A stretch of DNA of 64,000 nt from the NCBI RefSeq assembly GCF_900460245.1, contig NZ_UHIP01000002.1, positions 1,302,001 through 1,366,000 on the forward strand, read 5' to 3'. Positions 1 through 9,461 of the stretch are shown here, in pieces. The position numbers and the translations under genes are program-made. The notes beneath the pieces were generated by a model. The model was not told the DNA's origin, ran no database searches, and saw only the letters and a list, made by a program, of their open reading frames with translations. This DNA comes from Vibrio fluvialis (GTDB taxonomy: Bacteria > Pseudomonadota > Gammaproteobacteria > Enterobacterales > Vibrionaceae). The stretch's first letter is position 1. Each line of letters begins with the position of its first letter.

Positions 1-1037
1 TGTTAAAGAAGAAAGTTAACCCGCTGAACGCCGCACGCTGGCAGCGGTTCAAATCTAACCGGCGTGGTTTCTATTCGCTGTGGATTTTTTCCATTCTGTT
101 TTTCATCAGCTTGTTTGCTGAGGTGATCGCTAACGACAAACCGCTGTTTATTTCCTATGACCATCACTGGTATTTCCCGGTGGTGGAGCAGTACGCAGAA
201 ACGCGCTTTGGCGGCGAATTTGAAACCGAAGCGGACTACACCGATCCTTATGTTGTGAGTCTGATTGAAGAAAAAGGCTACATCATTTGGGCGCCAATTC
301 GTTTTAGTTACGACACCATCAACTACGACATTGTAGGCTCTGTGCCGTCGGCACCAGACTCGGTCAACTGGCTGGGTACCGATGATAAAGGGCGTGACGT
401 GCTGGCGCGTATTATTTACGGTTTCCGTATTTCGGTGCTGTTTGGATTTGTGTTGACCATTGTTTCCTCTTTTGTGGGCGTCGTGGTTGGCGCAAGTCAG
501 GGTTACTACGGTGGTTGGTTAGATCTCTTCGGCCAGCGCTTCATCGAAATCTGGTCGGGCATGCCGACGCTGTTTTTGCTGATCATCTTGTCGAGCTTTG
601 TTGAACCGAACTTCTGGTGGCTGTTGGGTATCATGGTGTTGTTTAGTTGGATGAGTTTGGTGGGTGTGGTGCGCGCCGAGTTTTTGCGTTGCCGCAACTT
701 TGATTATGTACGTGCGGCTCAGGCGATGGGTGTGAGTGATTCTCGCATCATCATGCGCCACATGTTACCTAATGCTATGGTTGCGTCGCTGACCATGATG
801 CCGTTTATTCTTTCTGGTTCCGTAACCACACTGACGTCGCTCGATTTCCTGGGTTTCGGCTTACCTGTTGGTTCGCCGTCTTTGGGGGAATTGCTGGCAC
901 AAGGTAAAGCGAACTTGCAGGCGCCTTGGCTGGGCATTTCGGCCTTTGTGGTGTTGTCCTTAATGCTGACCTTATTGGTTTTCGTTGGTGAAGCGGTTCG
1001 TGACGCCTTTGACCCACATCTACAAAGGAGAGGCTAA
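1..1037 (+). CDS. yejE: Peptide ABC transporter permease YejE (5' end cut by one base)
   Basis: Inner-membrane permease of the YejABEF oligopeptide importer. The frame is open from base 3 (Leu-Lys-Lys-Lys-Val-Asn-Pro); bases 1-2 are TG, so an ATG whose A lies just outside the window would give about 345 residues, close to E. coli YejE (341). An N-terminal membrane segment precedes a periplasmic stretch with the YejE-typical IANDKP and WYFP motifs. The permease domain begins near the motif NWLGTDDKGRDVLARIIYG and carries the EAA-like loop (RAAQAMGVSDSRI, then RHMLPNA) that contacts the ATPase. The stop overlaps the yejF start by one base (TAATG), so translation is probably coupled. An internal TTG at 111 is not credible because conserved residues lie before it. 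Confidence 0.93.
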   Translation, partial: LKKKVNPLNAARWQRFKSNRRGFYSLWIFSILFFISLFAEVIANDKPLFISYDHHWYFPVVEQYAETRFGGEFETEADYTDPYVVSLIEEKGYIIWAPIRFSYDTINYDIVGSVPSAPDSVNWLGTDDKGRDVLARIIYGFRISVLFGFVLTIVSSFVGVVVGASQGYYGGWLDLFGQRFIEIWSGMPTLFLLIILSSFVEPNFWWLLGIMVLFSWMSLVGVVRAEFLRCRNFDYVRAAQAMGVSDSRIIMRHMLPNAMVASLTMMPFILSGSVTTLTSLDFLGFGLPVGSPSLGELLAQGKANLQAPWLGISAFVVLSLMLTLLVFVGEAVRDAFDPHLQRRG

Positions 1038-2629
1038 TGAGCGAAACGTTACTCACCATTGAAAACCTCTCTGTCGGCTTTGGTCGCGCTGGTAATGTTG
1101 AACCTGTCACTCATCAGGTTTCGCTTTCGATTCGTAAAGGGGAAACGCTGGCTCTGGTAGGGGAAAGCGGCTCGGGGAAATCAGTCACTGCGAACGCGAT
1201 ATTAAAGCTGCTACCCAAAGGTTCGGCCCACTATCTGGAAGGTAAAATTGACTTTGCTGGCACCAATACGCTGGCGTGTTCGGAGCGTCAGTTGCGCGGT
1301 ATTCGTGGCGGGCGTATCGGCATGATTTTTCAGGAGCCGATGGTGTCGCTCAACCCGCTGCATAAGGTCGGTAAACAGCTGGTGGAAACCTTGGCGATTC
1401 ACCGCGGTATGCGCCAGAAAAAGGCAGAATCTCTGGCCATCAGTTGGCTGGAAAAAGTCGGGATTCGTAATCCGACACTGAAAATCAACGCTTATCCCCA
1501 TGAGTTGTCCGGTGGCGAACGCCAACGAGTGATGATTGCCATGGCGCTGATCAATGAGCCCGAGCTGCTGATTGCTGATGAGCCCACCACCGCACTGGAC
1601 GTGTCGGTTCAGGCGCAGATCCTCGATCTACTTAAATCTTTACAACAAGAACTGGGGATGGCGATGCTGTTTATCACACACGACCTCAGTATCGTGCGTC
1701 GCATTGCCGATCGCGTTGCGGTCATGCAAGAAGGGCGCTTGGTTGAGGAAAACGAATGCAAAGCGTTGTTCAGTGAACCTAAACACCCATACACCAAACT
1801 CCTGATTGAATCGGATCCGCGTGGTTTGCCTGTGGAGACTGACAGTCAAAGCCCGGTGTTGCTCAAAACTGAGCAACTCAAAGTGTGGTTTCCCATCACT
1901 GGCGGATTGTTCAAACGCACAGTCAACCACATTAAAGCCGTCACTAACATGCAGTTTGAACTGCGCAAAGGCCATTCTATCGGGCTGGTGGGGGAAAGTG
2001 GTTCCGGTAAATCAACAACAGGCATGGCGATTCTGAAACTGGTGCATTCAGAAGGCGTAATTAACTACGCGGGGCAGGACATCCAGCAACTTGATCGCAA
2101 GGGCATGCTGCCATATCGCAGCAAAATGCAGGTCGTGTTTCAGGATCCGTTTTCGGCGCTTAACCCAAGAATGTCTGTTGCTCAGGTCATTGGTGAAGGT
2201 TTGCATGTGCACACCGAGTTCAGCGATGAACAGATTGATGCCGCCATTTGTGAAGCGATGCGCGAAGTGGATTTGGATCCCGACACGCGTCATCGCTATC
2301 CGAATGAGTTTTCAGGTGGCCAGCGCCAGCGAATTGCCATTGCCCGCGCTTTGGTGCTCAAACCGGAGTTTATTCTGCTGGATGAACCGACCTCGTCGCT
2401 GGATCGCACGGTGCAGGCGCAAGTGCTGGATCTGCTGAAATCGCTGCAGGAGAAATATGGCCTGACATACCTGTTCATCAGCCACGATCTCAATGTCGTG
2501 AAATCGCTGTGCCATTACACCATCGTGATGAAACAGGGGCAGATTGTCGAACAGGGCGCGACACAAAACCTGTTCCAACATCCTAATCACCCTTACACTC
2601 AGGAGTTGGTTCGCCTCTCATCGTTCTAA
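1037..2629 (+). CDS. yejF: Peptide ABC transporter ATPase YejF (two fused ATP-binding domains)
   Basis: Cytoplasmic ATPase that powers the YejABEF peptide importer. At 530 residues it contains two complete ABC modules in tandem, the normal YejF architecture. Module 1 has Walker A GESGSGKS near residue 41, signature LSGGERQR and Walker B LLIADEP. Module 2 has a second GESGSGKST near residue 320, signature FSGGQRQR and [11 protein letters not shown]. Each ends with the extended region typical of oligopeptide ATPases (HPYT). AAGGAGAGG at 1025-1033 is the ribosome binding site. It is the last gene of the operon; a terminator follows at 2651. Confidence 0.95.
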   Translation: MSETLLTIENLSVGFGRAGNVEPVTHQVSLSIRKGETLALVGESGSGKSVTANAILKLLPKGSAHYLEGKIDFAGTNTLACSERQLRGIRGGRIGMIFQEPMVSLNPLHKVGKQLVETLAIHRGMRQKKAESLAISWLEKVGIRNPTLKINAYPHELSGGERQRVMIAMALINEPELLIADEPTTALDVSVQAQILDLLKSLQQELGMAMLFITHDLSIVRRIADRVAVMQEGRLVEENECKALFSEPKHPYTKLLIESDPRGLPVETDSQSPVLLKTEQLKVWFPITGGLFKRTVNHIKAVTNMQFELRKGHSIGLVGESGSGKSTTGMAILKLVHSEGVINYAGQDIQQLDRKGMLPYRSKMQVVFQDPFSALNPRMSVAQVIGEGLHVHTEFSDEQIDAAICEAMREVDLDPDTRHRYPNEFSGGQRQRIAIARALVLKPEFILLDEPTSSLDRTVQAQVLDLLKSLQEKYGLTYLFISHDLNVVKSLCHYTIVMKQGQIVEQGATQNLFQHPNHPYTQELVRLSSF

Positions 2630-2650
2630 ATCATTGTTCTTATTAAAAGA

Positions 2651-2676
2651 AAAGCCCGGAGAATCCGGGCTTTTTG
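2651..2676 (+). terminator. Rho-independent terminator after yejF
   Basis: GC-rich hairpin AAGCCCGG-agaat-CCGGGCTT followed by a T run. It lies just beyond the yejF stop and, with its flanking A run, may also serve the convergent gene ending at 2696. Confidence 0.85.
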
Positions 2677-2695
2677 CTTGGGTGTTGTTGAATGC

Positions 2696-3094
2696 TTACT
2701 TAGTTTGTATGGTCAGCTCAGTAAATCCAGTGTGCGCATCGTATTCGCGGTCAAAGGCTAAATCAGGGTAGCCATGCACTATCAATTCCGCAGTGGTGTT
2801 GATGAGGTTGCCATCGAGCAGATGACCGCCCCAGACTTTGCCTTGTGAGTCCGCCACGGCAATATGCAAGTGAAGGTGATGGGGGGTTAAGGTGCCCATC
2901 AGCGACACGATTTCAAACGGTGCTTGCAATGATAACGTAGAAGTGCTGTCCGCTAAGCGGATATTGAGCTGTGATAAACATCCCGCACATGAAGCAATGG
3001 AACCTGCTGTTATGCTGTGCTCCTGCACCAGTGCCATAATTGATTGTTTTAAGTCAGCGCCTTGTGTCAGGCGTGTTGCCAATACCTTTATCAT
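2696..3094 (-). CDS. PPC/DUF296 domain protein
   Basis: A 132-residue protein made of one PPC (plants and prokaryotes conserved, DUF296) domain. Visible marks are an AGCLSQL segment near residue 38 and the histidine-rich strand TPHHLHLHIAV with the following GGHLLDG, which form the putative metal-binding face of the trimeric fold. In bacteria these are stand-alone proteins of unproven function, sometimes called predicted DNA-binding proteins. It lies 15 bases downstream of the TetR gene on the same strand and is probably co-transcribed with it. The upstream GAG is a weak ribosome binding site. Confidence 0.85.
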   Translation of the reverse strand: MIKVLATRLTQGADLKQSIMALVQEHSITAGSIASCAGCLSQLNIRLADSTSTLSLQAPFEIVSLMGTLTPHHLHLHIAVADSQGKVWGGHLLDGNLINTTAELIVHGYPDLAFDREYDAHTGFTELTIQTK

Positions 3095-3109
3095 CTCTGC
3101 AAACCTTGG

Positions 3110-3688
3110 TTAGTGACGCTTAAGCAGTTGCAGCAGCGCATGTACTGCCTGATCCAAATCGTCAAAGCGTTTGGCTTTGCCAAGTACCCGCATTCCCTGC
3201 ATCTGAGTCAGAATCAACTGCGCCAGAGCATGTGGGCTTGCGGCTACCGAAATTTGTTTCTCTTGCTGCGCATTGTGAATGGCGTGGGAAAGCAGTTCTA
3301 AAAGCTGATCAAACAGAGCTTGTCCTTTGTCGAGCACCTTTTCATCGCTCCCGGCATGTTCAACCAAGGCGTTTTGAATGAAGCAGCCGCAACTGCGTTT
3401 GCGTTGTAGCGCGGCAAACTGATTGAGGAATGTCTCAATGGCGCTTAGCGACGCACCATCTTCCTGCAACGCGCTTAAGCCCGGCAGTGAAACGGTATTG
3501 AGATATTTATCCAACGCTTCGTAATAAAGATTTTGCTTGTCGCCGAAGGTGTTGTAGAGGCTGAAACGGTTGATTTGCAGTGTATCAACCAAATCAGAAA
3601 TCGCCGTATTGGCGTAGCCGCGCTGCCAGAACAATTCCATTGCCTGAGTGAGCTTCTCATCGCGGTCAAAATTACATTTTCGTGCCAT
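3110..3688 (-). CDS. TetR/AcrR-family transcriptional regulator
   Basis: A 192-residue one-component repressor. The N-terminal TetR helix-turn-helix is clear at about residues 10-55: AMELFWQRGYANTAISDLV, then INRFSLYNTFGDKQNLYYEAL. The C-terminal ligand-binding half resembles the TetR_C branch that carries a Cys-Gly-Cys-Phe motif (RKRSCGCFIQNA). It is divergent from a glutathione S-transferase, and the 100-base spacer holds a 10-bp inverted repeat (3720-3758) suited to autorepression and control of the transferase. Inference: it responds to an electrophile or xenobiotic detoxified by the transferase. Confidence 0.9.
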   Translation of the reverse strand: MARKCNFDRDEKLTQAMELFWQRGYANTAISDLVDTLQINRFSLYNTFGDKQNLYYEALDKYLNTVSLPGLSALQEDGASLSAIETFLNQFAALQRKRSCGCFIQNALVEHAGSDEKVLDKGQALFDQLLELLSHAIHNAQQEKQISVAASPHALAQLILTQMQGMRVLGKAKRFDDLDQAVHALLQLLKRH

Positions 3689-3719
3689 GGTGTGACTACC
3701 TGCAAACTCATTCTTGACT

Positions 3720-3758
3720 GATCGTTTAGTTAACGGGTAGAGTCTAACCTAAACGATC
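3720..3758. promoter_or_regulatory. Inverted repeat between TetR and GST genes, candidate TetR operator
   Basis: GATCGTTTAG at 3720-3729 is repeated inverted as CTAAACGATC at 3749-3758, ten perfect base pairs with a 19-base spacer. The pair sits centrally in the divergent promoter region, as expected for a TetR dimer site controlling both genes. Confidence 0.6.
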
Positions 3759-3788
3759 GTTCTGAAAAAGAGATAAAAAGGAAGATTT

Positions 3789-4400
3789 ATGAAGCTATAC
3801 GAAACTGCCGTTACGCCAAGTTGCCGTCGTGTCAGCATTTTTCTCAAAGAATTGGGTGTGGATGTTGAACGTGTGGCGTTAAATGTGCGCGAAGGGGACA
3901 ACCTGACGGAGTCGTTTAAAAGCAAAAGTGTCAATGGCAAAGTACCGATGTTGGAACTTGATGATGGCACCACGCTGTGTGAGAGCGTGGCGATTTGCCG
4001 TTACTTTGATGAATCGAATCCGAATGACCGTCATCTGTTTGGTCGCGATGCGCTGGATAAGGCGAAAGTTGAAATGTGGCATCGTGTCACCGAGTTTCAG
4101 GGACTGTACGCCGGTTTTCAGGCATTTCGTAACCTTACGGGAATCTACAAAGATCGCGAAAACTGCGTATTGGCTTGGGGTGAAGAAAGCAAAGCCCGCG
4201 CGGCCAGTTTCCTGCCACTGCTTGATGCGCGCCTGAAGGAATCGAACTTTGTCGCAACAGACTATTTCACGATTGTGGACATTACCGCGTTTATCTTTAT
4301 CGGTTTTGCGGATAAAGCGTTGGAACTCAGCCCATTAGCGCAATATCCAAACATTGCACGTTGGTTTGAAATGATTCAGCAGCGTCCTGCTTTCCAATAA
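3789..4400 (+). CDS. Glutathione S-transferase family protein
   Basis: Cytosolic GST-like protein of 203 residues. The N-terminal thioredoxin-like domain is visible: start MKLYETAVTPSCRRV, cis-proline region NGKVPMLEL near residue 50, and ES(V)AICRYF for the gamma-glutamyl contact. An all-helical C-terminal domain follows, with the conserved TIVDITAFIFI N-capping region. Family role is conjugation or reduction of electrophiles with glutathione; the substrate is unknown. It lies divergent from the TetR gene and has an AAGGAAG ribosome binding site. Confidence 0.9.
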   Translation: MKLYETAVTPSCRRVSIFLKELGVDVERVALNVREGDNLTESFKSKSVNGKVPMLELDDGTTLCESVAICRYFDESNPNDRHLFGRDALDKAKVEMWHRVTEFQGLYAGFQAFRNLTGIYKDRENCVLAWGEESKARAASFLPLLDARLKESNFVATDYFTIVDITAFIFIGFADKALELSPLAQYPNIARWFEMIQQRPAFQ

Positions 4401-4410
4401 TATCCTGTCT

Positions 4411-4445
4411 GAGGTTGTAAGGCGTCTTCTACGTCTTATGACCTC
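4411..4445 (+). terminator. Long hairpin downstream of the GST gene
   Basis: Bases 4411-4425 can pair with 4431-4445 as a 15-bp stem around a 5-base loop. Three of the pairs are G.U only when transcribed from the plus strand, so the structure belongs to the GST transcript. There is no clear T run, so intrinsic termination is uncertain; it may instead be a 3'-end stabiliser. Confidence 0.45.
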
Positions 4446-4618
4446 GATCAATTAAAGCTCGTCTAAGGTCTGAACTTTCTGTGGGAATAGGCCTACAAGT
4501 GAAAATATTTTCTAATAATAACAATTAATTACGATAATTTGTGTCGTAGTGTAAATTTGACATTCTTTCCACAAATCCTATTCTTGCGCCGTCTGAAACC
4601 TCCCCAATCGAGACGGCA

Positions 4619-7600
4619 GTGAAACGTTTACTTATCGCCTTATTTATCTCTGTTTTTCCAATGTCTGCCTACAGCATGAGTCTGCCGGACCTGGCGTTTT
4701 CGTTCGGACAGTCCAAAGTGAACTCTTTCACGGTCGCGATGCTACAGCATCAGTTGGATGGTCATGATCCATTGAGAGACATCAATACCGATTACATCGA
4801 GGCGTTGGCTCGCGAAATTGGTTTCAAGCCCAAATATAAGATGTTTGCCGATATGAAGTCGTTGATTCTGGCTGTTGAAACGAAGAAGGCCGATATTGCC
4901 GTCGGCATCTTTGACTCAGGCAAAACCGACCTCATCTTAAGTCAACCGCTGTATACCAGTTCGACCGCAGTTTGGTTCCGTAATCAGAGCCTGAGTCATT
5001 GGGCGGCTGAATCCCTGACCTGGGGCTGCCATAAGGGGGCAGTGTATTGTCAGCAACTGTCGAAGATGGGATTTGCTCATATTGTGGAGCTACCGGATTT
5101 TGTCACTCTGCCTGACTACTTGATACAGGGCAAAATCGATGCGGTGCTTGAAAGTTACACCACGTTGCTCACTTCGGTGAAACATCCGATGAATACGTTG
5201 GGGCAAGTAGAACTGCCATCTTGGGCGAAACCGCAGCAGGTACGCATCGCCGCCACGCAAGATTTTCGTGCCCTAATTGACGAAATAGATGTGGTATTAA
5301 GCCGTCAGAGCGAAACCTCTCGGTTGCGTTCGGCCAACCCTTATCATCAGGTCGATATTGCCGCGCTCAACTATCAAAATTCCGGAATGCAACCGATCAG
5401 GTATTCCGCTTGGAATGATGCCTATCCACTTTTCTACCGCAATCGGGACGGCCACCACGGAGGCTATCTGAACGACTTACTCACATTGGTTGAAGCCAGA
5501 ACTGCTTTCGATTTTGATTATGTTCCGGCAAGTGGAGGGTTAACACCGGTTCAAATGCTGAAGTACGGTGAGATTGACATTCTGCCTTTGGTCGTAAAAG
5601 GAGTGAATAACCCGGCTTGGATGTACGTGACAGACACGTTGATGTCTATCACGTACCAACATATCAAGTTGCCTGGCGTGCTGGCGAAATCTGATGCGAA
5701 GATCGGCGTGCTGTTCTCAGACAGTCCGACCTATCAATACGTCAAAAACCAGGTGTTTGGCGAAGAACTAACGACTTATACCAGTGTCGTTTCGCTGATC
5801 AGTGATCTTGAAAGCGGCAAACTTGGCAGTGCCTATCTGCGCCACGATATTCTGGAATATCTCGCTAAACAGCGTGGCGATGATCGCTATGTCGTGTTGA
5901 AGGGGGACGATAAACATATTGAAATCGCAATGGCGGTGCGAGGGGACAACACCGAGTTAAAAGCAATTCTGGCTGGCATTATTGCATCGGTGGATGCCAG
6001 CGATATACAGCGCCTGCAAAACAGTTACAGCCCATTCAATATTGTCTACGGGGTGGATAAATCTCTGGTGATGGCCGGCTCTTATATCGGGGCTTCGGTC
6101 TTCATACTGCTCGGTTTGATTGGCTTTTTGTGGCACAAAAACCTTAAGTTGAAGGTCTCGATTCAAGAGCGCGAAGCCTTACGCAGCAACGAACGATTGG
6201 CGCTGTTGCAACATGTGATTGATGCGCTGCCCAACCGAATTTTTATCCACGACACCAACCACAGACTGTTGCTGACCAATTGTCATCACTGCCAAATCGC
6301 AGCGTCCGGCAACGGTAAGGTTTGTCAAATGCGCATTTCATCGTCAGAGCATACCTGTGTAGTTGAGAATCAGGCCGAGTTTGACACTGTTCTGCGTGGC
6401 CGGGATGTCAGCGAAAGTGACGTCGATGTGCAGTCTTGTCCTTGTGGGATTCAAACCATCAATTACCACCGCACACCGCTCTCTGGTGCGAACCGTGACG
6501 AGAAAATAATACTAACGGTGATTGACGATGTGACCGCGCATAAAGAGCAGGAGCGCAACTTATTGCAGGCTAAAAACGTCGCTCAGCAAGCGGTATTGTC
6601 TCGCGAACGATTCCTCGCCAGCATGAGCCATGAACTTCGTACACCAATCGCTGGCATGGTTGGGTTATTAGAGATGCTGAAAACTCGCGAAACCAACCAA
6701 GATGTACGTTTGATCCTTAACAACGTGATTTCCTCTGCGGATCATTTGCACCTGCTGGTGAACGACATTCTCGATTTTTCTAAGCTCGAAGCTCAGCAGC
6801 TCCAACTGGACCTAGCGGAATGCTGCCTGTTGCGTGAAATCGGAGAATTACTACGGGTGCATTGCAGCGCTGCTCGTGAAAAGTCGCTCGATTTTCAGGT
6901 TAACTGGGCGCCGGGAACGGTGAAAACCGTCACTATTGACGCGCTGCGCCTACGCCAGATCCTCAATAACTTATTGTCGAATGCCATCAAGTTCACTCAC
7001 TCAGGTTTTGTCCGCGTCGACATTAACGTCACCGAAAACGAAGTTCTGATGGTGATCAGCGATTCCGGCGATGGTATGTCTCCGGAGCTTCTGCAAACCG
7101 TGTTTAATCCCTTTGTGCAGGCAGATTCCAGTATCGCTCGTCGGTATGGTGGCACCGGGCTCGGGCTTGCCATTGTGCATGATCTGGTCGATGTAATGCG
7201 GGGCGAGATTTCGCTTCAGAGCGAACCGGGTAAAGGCACCAGTATTCAGGTGAGCATTCCTGTTCAGGTGGAAAGTCATTTTCTCGAGCCGATTTCACAA
7301 CAACTGGTGCACTACCACGGGGAAGATCCGGTTATTCAAGCCTGGTTGTCTGTTTGGCGTCTTGACCCATCTTCCGATGAGGCAATGAAAGACGTCCACA
7401 TTTACGATGGCGACCAACCCATTCCTGACTCTTGTCCGGGAGGAATGACCGTGTTGATGCGCCAGGACATCACCGTATTCAGCCAGCGCTCGAAAGATGT
7501 CGTTGAGCTGAGCGTGAGCCCTTTCTTCCCTGATCTGCTTTATGCCGTCCTGACGAACACAGCAGCCAGTGAAGAAGCGACTGACGAGACTAACGAACCG

Positions 7601-8302
7601 CTTTTCGGACATGTACTGGTTGCAGAGGACAATCCCATTAATCAACTGGTGATCAGCCAGCAACTGACGTCGTTTGGCCTGAGTGTTGAACTGGTGAACA
7701 ACGGACAAGAAGCTTATGAGCGGCTTCAAAAAGGCGCTGAGCAGTTCGACTTGCTGCTAACCGATTGCCATATGCCCGTGATGGATGGGTATGAACTGGC
7801 GACTTTAGTCCGCGAACATCTGCCGCAGTTTTCTAACTACGCCATTATTGGTTGCACCGCGGAAGACTCACGAGTGGCTAATGAGCGAGCAATGTTATCG
7901 GGTTTTGATAGCGTGCTTTACAAACCGTATGGTTTGCAGCGCTTATACCAAACCGTCGCACAGTTTGTGTCAAAACGAGCTGAAAACGCTCCGGCTATGT
8001 GGTGGCAGAATTATGAAATGCAGGATGCTGAAATGTTGGTTGAAGTGTTTATCACCAGCATGAACGATGACCTGATGGCACTCCAAACCAAGCGAACAGA
8101 CAGAAATGCGATCCATGATCTGGCTCATCGCATCAAAGGCGGAGCGGGGACAGTCGGCGACCAGAAAATTTGTTTCGCGGCGACCCAGCTGGAAAACCGC
8201 AGTAAACAGGGCGAACAAGGCTACGATGCAGAGCTGAAGCAACTCGTTGCGGCCATGACGTTATCAATTCATCGAGCGGAGGTATGGCTGAATGAGCATT
8301 GA
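4619..8302 (+). CDS. BvgS/EvgS-type hybrid sensor histidine kinase
   Basis: A 1227-residue unorthodox sensor kinase in the inner membrane. Order: signal peptide (1-20); two periplasmic solute-binding (Venus flytrap) domains at about 25-240 and 255-475; a membrane segment near 485-505 (MAGSYIGASVFILLGLIGFLW); a PAS-like linker at about 530-645 unusually rich in Cys and His; HisKA with phosphorylated His671 (SMSHELRTP); HATPase with N box (LSNAIKF), DSGDG and GGTGLGL; a receiver with Asp1049 (LLTDCHMPVMDG); and a C-terminal HPt with His1170 (AHRIKGGAGTV). All four relay residues are present. The start is GTG with a weak ribosome binding site, supported because the signal peptide begins there. 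It overlaps the REC-EAL gene by 11 bases. Relatives are VieS, RocS1 and EvgS; the ligand is unknown. Confidence 0.93.
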   Translation: MKRLLIALFISVFPMSAYSMSLPDLAFSFGQSKVNSFTVAMLQHQLDGHDPLRDINTDYIEALAREIGFKPKYKMFADMKSLILAVETKKADIAVGIFDSGKTDLILSQPLYTSSTAVWFRNQSLSHWAAESLTWGCHKGAVYCQQLSKMGFAHIVELPDFVTLPDYLIQGKIDAVLESYTTLLTSVKHPMNTLGQVELPSWAKPQQVRIAATQDFRALIDEIDVVLSRQSETSRLRSANPYHQVDIAALNYQNSGMQPIRYSAWNDAYPLFYRNRDGHHGGYLNDLLTLVEARTAFDFDYVPASGGLTPVQMLKYGEIDILPLVVKGVNNPAWMYVTDTLMSITYQHIKLPGVLAKSDAKIGVLFSDSPTYQYVKNQVFGEELTTYTSVVSLISDLESGKLGSAYLRHDILEYLAKQRGDDRYVVLKGDDKHIEIAMAVRGDNTELKAILAGIIASVDASDIQRLQNSYSPFNIVYGVDKSLVMAGSYIGASVFILLGLIGFLWHKNLKLKVSIQEREALRSNERLALLQHVIDALPNRIFIHDTNHRLLLTNCHHCQIAASGNGKVCQMRISSSEHTCVVENQAEFDTVLRGRDVSESDVDVQSCPCGIQTINYHRTPLSGANRDEKIILTVIDDVTAHKEQERNLLQAKNVAQQAVLSRERFLASMSHELRTPIAGMVGLLEMLKTRETNQDVRLILNNVISSADHLHLLVNDILDFSKLEAQQLQLDLAECCLLREIGELLRVHCSAAREKSLDFQVNWAPGTVKTVTIDALRLRQILNNLLSNAIKFTHSGFVRVDINVTENEVLMVISDSGDGMSPELLQTVFNPFVQADSSIARRYGGTGLGLAIVHDLVDVMRGEISLQSEPGKGTSIQVSIPVQVESHFLEPISQQLVHYHGEDPVIQAWLSVWRLDPSSDEAMKDVHIYDGDQPIPDSCPGGMTVLMRQDITVFSQRSKDVVELSVSPFFPDLLYAVLTNTAASEEATDETNEPLFGHVLVAEDNPINQLVISQQLTSFGLSVELVNNGQEAYERLQKGAEQFDLLLTDCHMPVMDGYELATLVREHLPQFSNYAIIGCTAEDSRVANERAMLSGFDSVLYKPYGLQRLYQTVAQFVSKRAENAPAMWWQNYEMQDAEMLVEVFITSMNDDLMALQTKRTDRNAIHDLAHRIKGGAGTVGDQKICFAATQLENRSKQGEQGYDAELKQLVAAMTLSIHRAEVWLNEH

Positions 8303-9458
8303 TCCTGCATCGCAACACGTTTTGGTGGTGGACGATTGCAAGTTGCATTGCCGCGTCATCGAAGTCGCACTCAGAACGTTGGGAGTGAGCCATATTTATG
8401 TCGCGCACCACGGTAGGGACGCGCTGGCACTGTGTGATCAGTTCACATTTGATTTGATTGTGTTTGATTTGGCCATGCCGGAAATGGATGGACTGGCACT
8501 ACTCAACGAACTCGCTGCCCGGCAGTATCACAGCCGCTTATGTTTGCTCAGCGGACATGATCAGAACATCCTGTCTCTGGCGACGACCATGTGTCAGAAA
8601 CTGGGGCTCGATTTAGTGGCCACCTTGTCGAAACCAGTGACGTTCGCGAACCTGAAATCGGCGCTGCACACGGTAGCGTCGTCAAACAGCGGAAAGCATT
8701 ACGCCAAAACCTTGCCATCTCTGTTCGTTGCTGACTTAGACCGAGCGTTTCAATTGAGGCATTTACGCAACGTTTATCAGCCTCAGCACCGCTTTAATAA
8801 TGGGATCGCTGATGGGTACGAGGCACTCATTCGTTGGTATCACCCGCAATACGGAGTGATAACCCCATACCTGTTTTTGCCGTTGATTGAACAGGCGAAC
8901 TGGCACGATCGTCTGTTCTTTTATGTTCTCAAGCAGGCACTTAACGATTTCTCTGATAAGGGGCTTGCTGGCACCGTGTCAGTCAATGCGACTCACACTA
9001 ATTTTGCCGATCCTGAATTTGCCCGTCGGGTATTGGCGTGCTGTCAGACGCTGGGGTTTGCTCCCTCGCGTTTGATTATCGAACTCACCGAGATGGAGGT
9101 ATACCAGTACGATTCAGTGATGATTGAAAACTTTGCCCGGTTAAGGCTCAACGGCGTTGAACTCGCGATTGACGATTTTGGAGCCGGTTATTCTTCGTTG
9201 TTGAAATTGGCTGATTTGCCGTTTACGGAAATGAAAATAGACCGCGCGCTGATTGTTTCCTGCCATCAGGACCGCCGCAAACGGACCATTCTGGATGTCA
9301 TTGTTCGAATGGCCAAACAGCTCAACATGCGCCTTGTCGCGGAAGGCGTCGAAGATCGAGAAACATGGAAGTATTTAAGCCTGCTCGGCATGGATCTTTG
9401 TCAGGGGTATTACACAGGAAAGCCACGTCCCATTGAACATTTGATGATAGTGAATTAA
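8292..9458 (+). CDS. Response regulator with EAL c-di-GMP phosphodiesterase domain
   Basis: A 388-residue REC-EAL protein with the length and layout of Pseudomonas RocR (about 392). The receiver (about 8-125) keeps the acidic pair in VVDDCK, phospho-acceptor Asp in VFDLAMPEMDG and Lys in LSKPV. The EAL domain (about 150-385) keeps the motif YEALIRW, Asn in VSVNAT, ELTE, IDDFGAGYSS, the lysine of EMKIDR, AEGVE and CQGYY, so hydrolysis of c-di-GMP is predicted. There is no DNA-binding domain, unlike V. cholerae VieA. It overlaps the kinase and is followed after 3 bases by a REC-HTH regulator, so both are likely partners of that kinase. Confidence 0.92.
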   Translation: MSIDPASQHVLVVDDCKLHCRVIEVALRTLGVSHIYVAHHGRDALALCDQFTFDLIVFDLAMPEMDGLALLNELAARQYHSRLCLLSGHDQNILSLATTMCQKLGLDLVATLSKPVTFANLKSALHTVASSNSGKHYAKTLPSLFVADLDRAFQLRHLRNVYQPQHRFNNGIADGYEALIRWYHPQYGVITPYLFLPLIEQANWHDRLFFYVLKQALNDFSDKGLAGTVSVNATHTNFADPEFARRVLACCQTLGFAPSRLIIELTEMEVYQYDSVMIENFARLRLNGVELAIDDFGAGYSSLLKLADLPFTEMKIDRALIVSCHQDRRKRTILDVIVRMAKQLNMRLVAEGVEDRETWKYLSLLGMDLCQGYYTGKPRPIEHLMIVN

Positions 9459-9461
9459 GTC

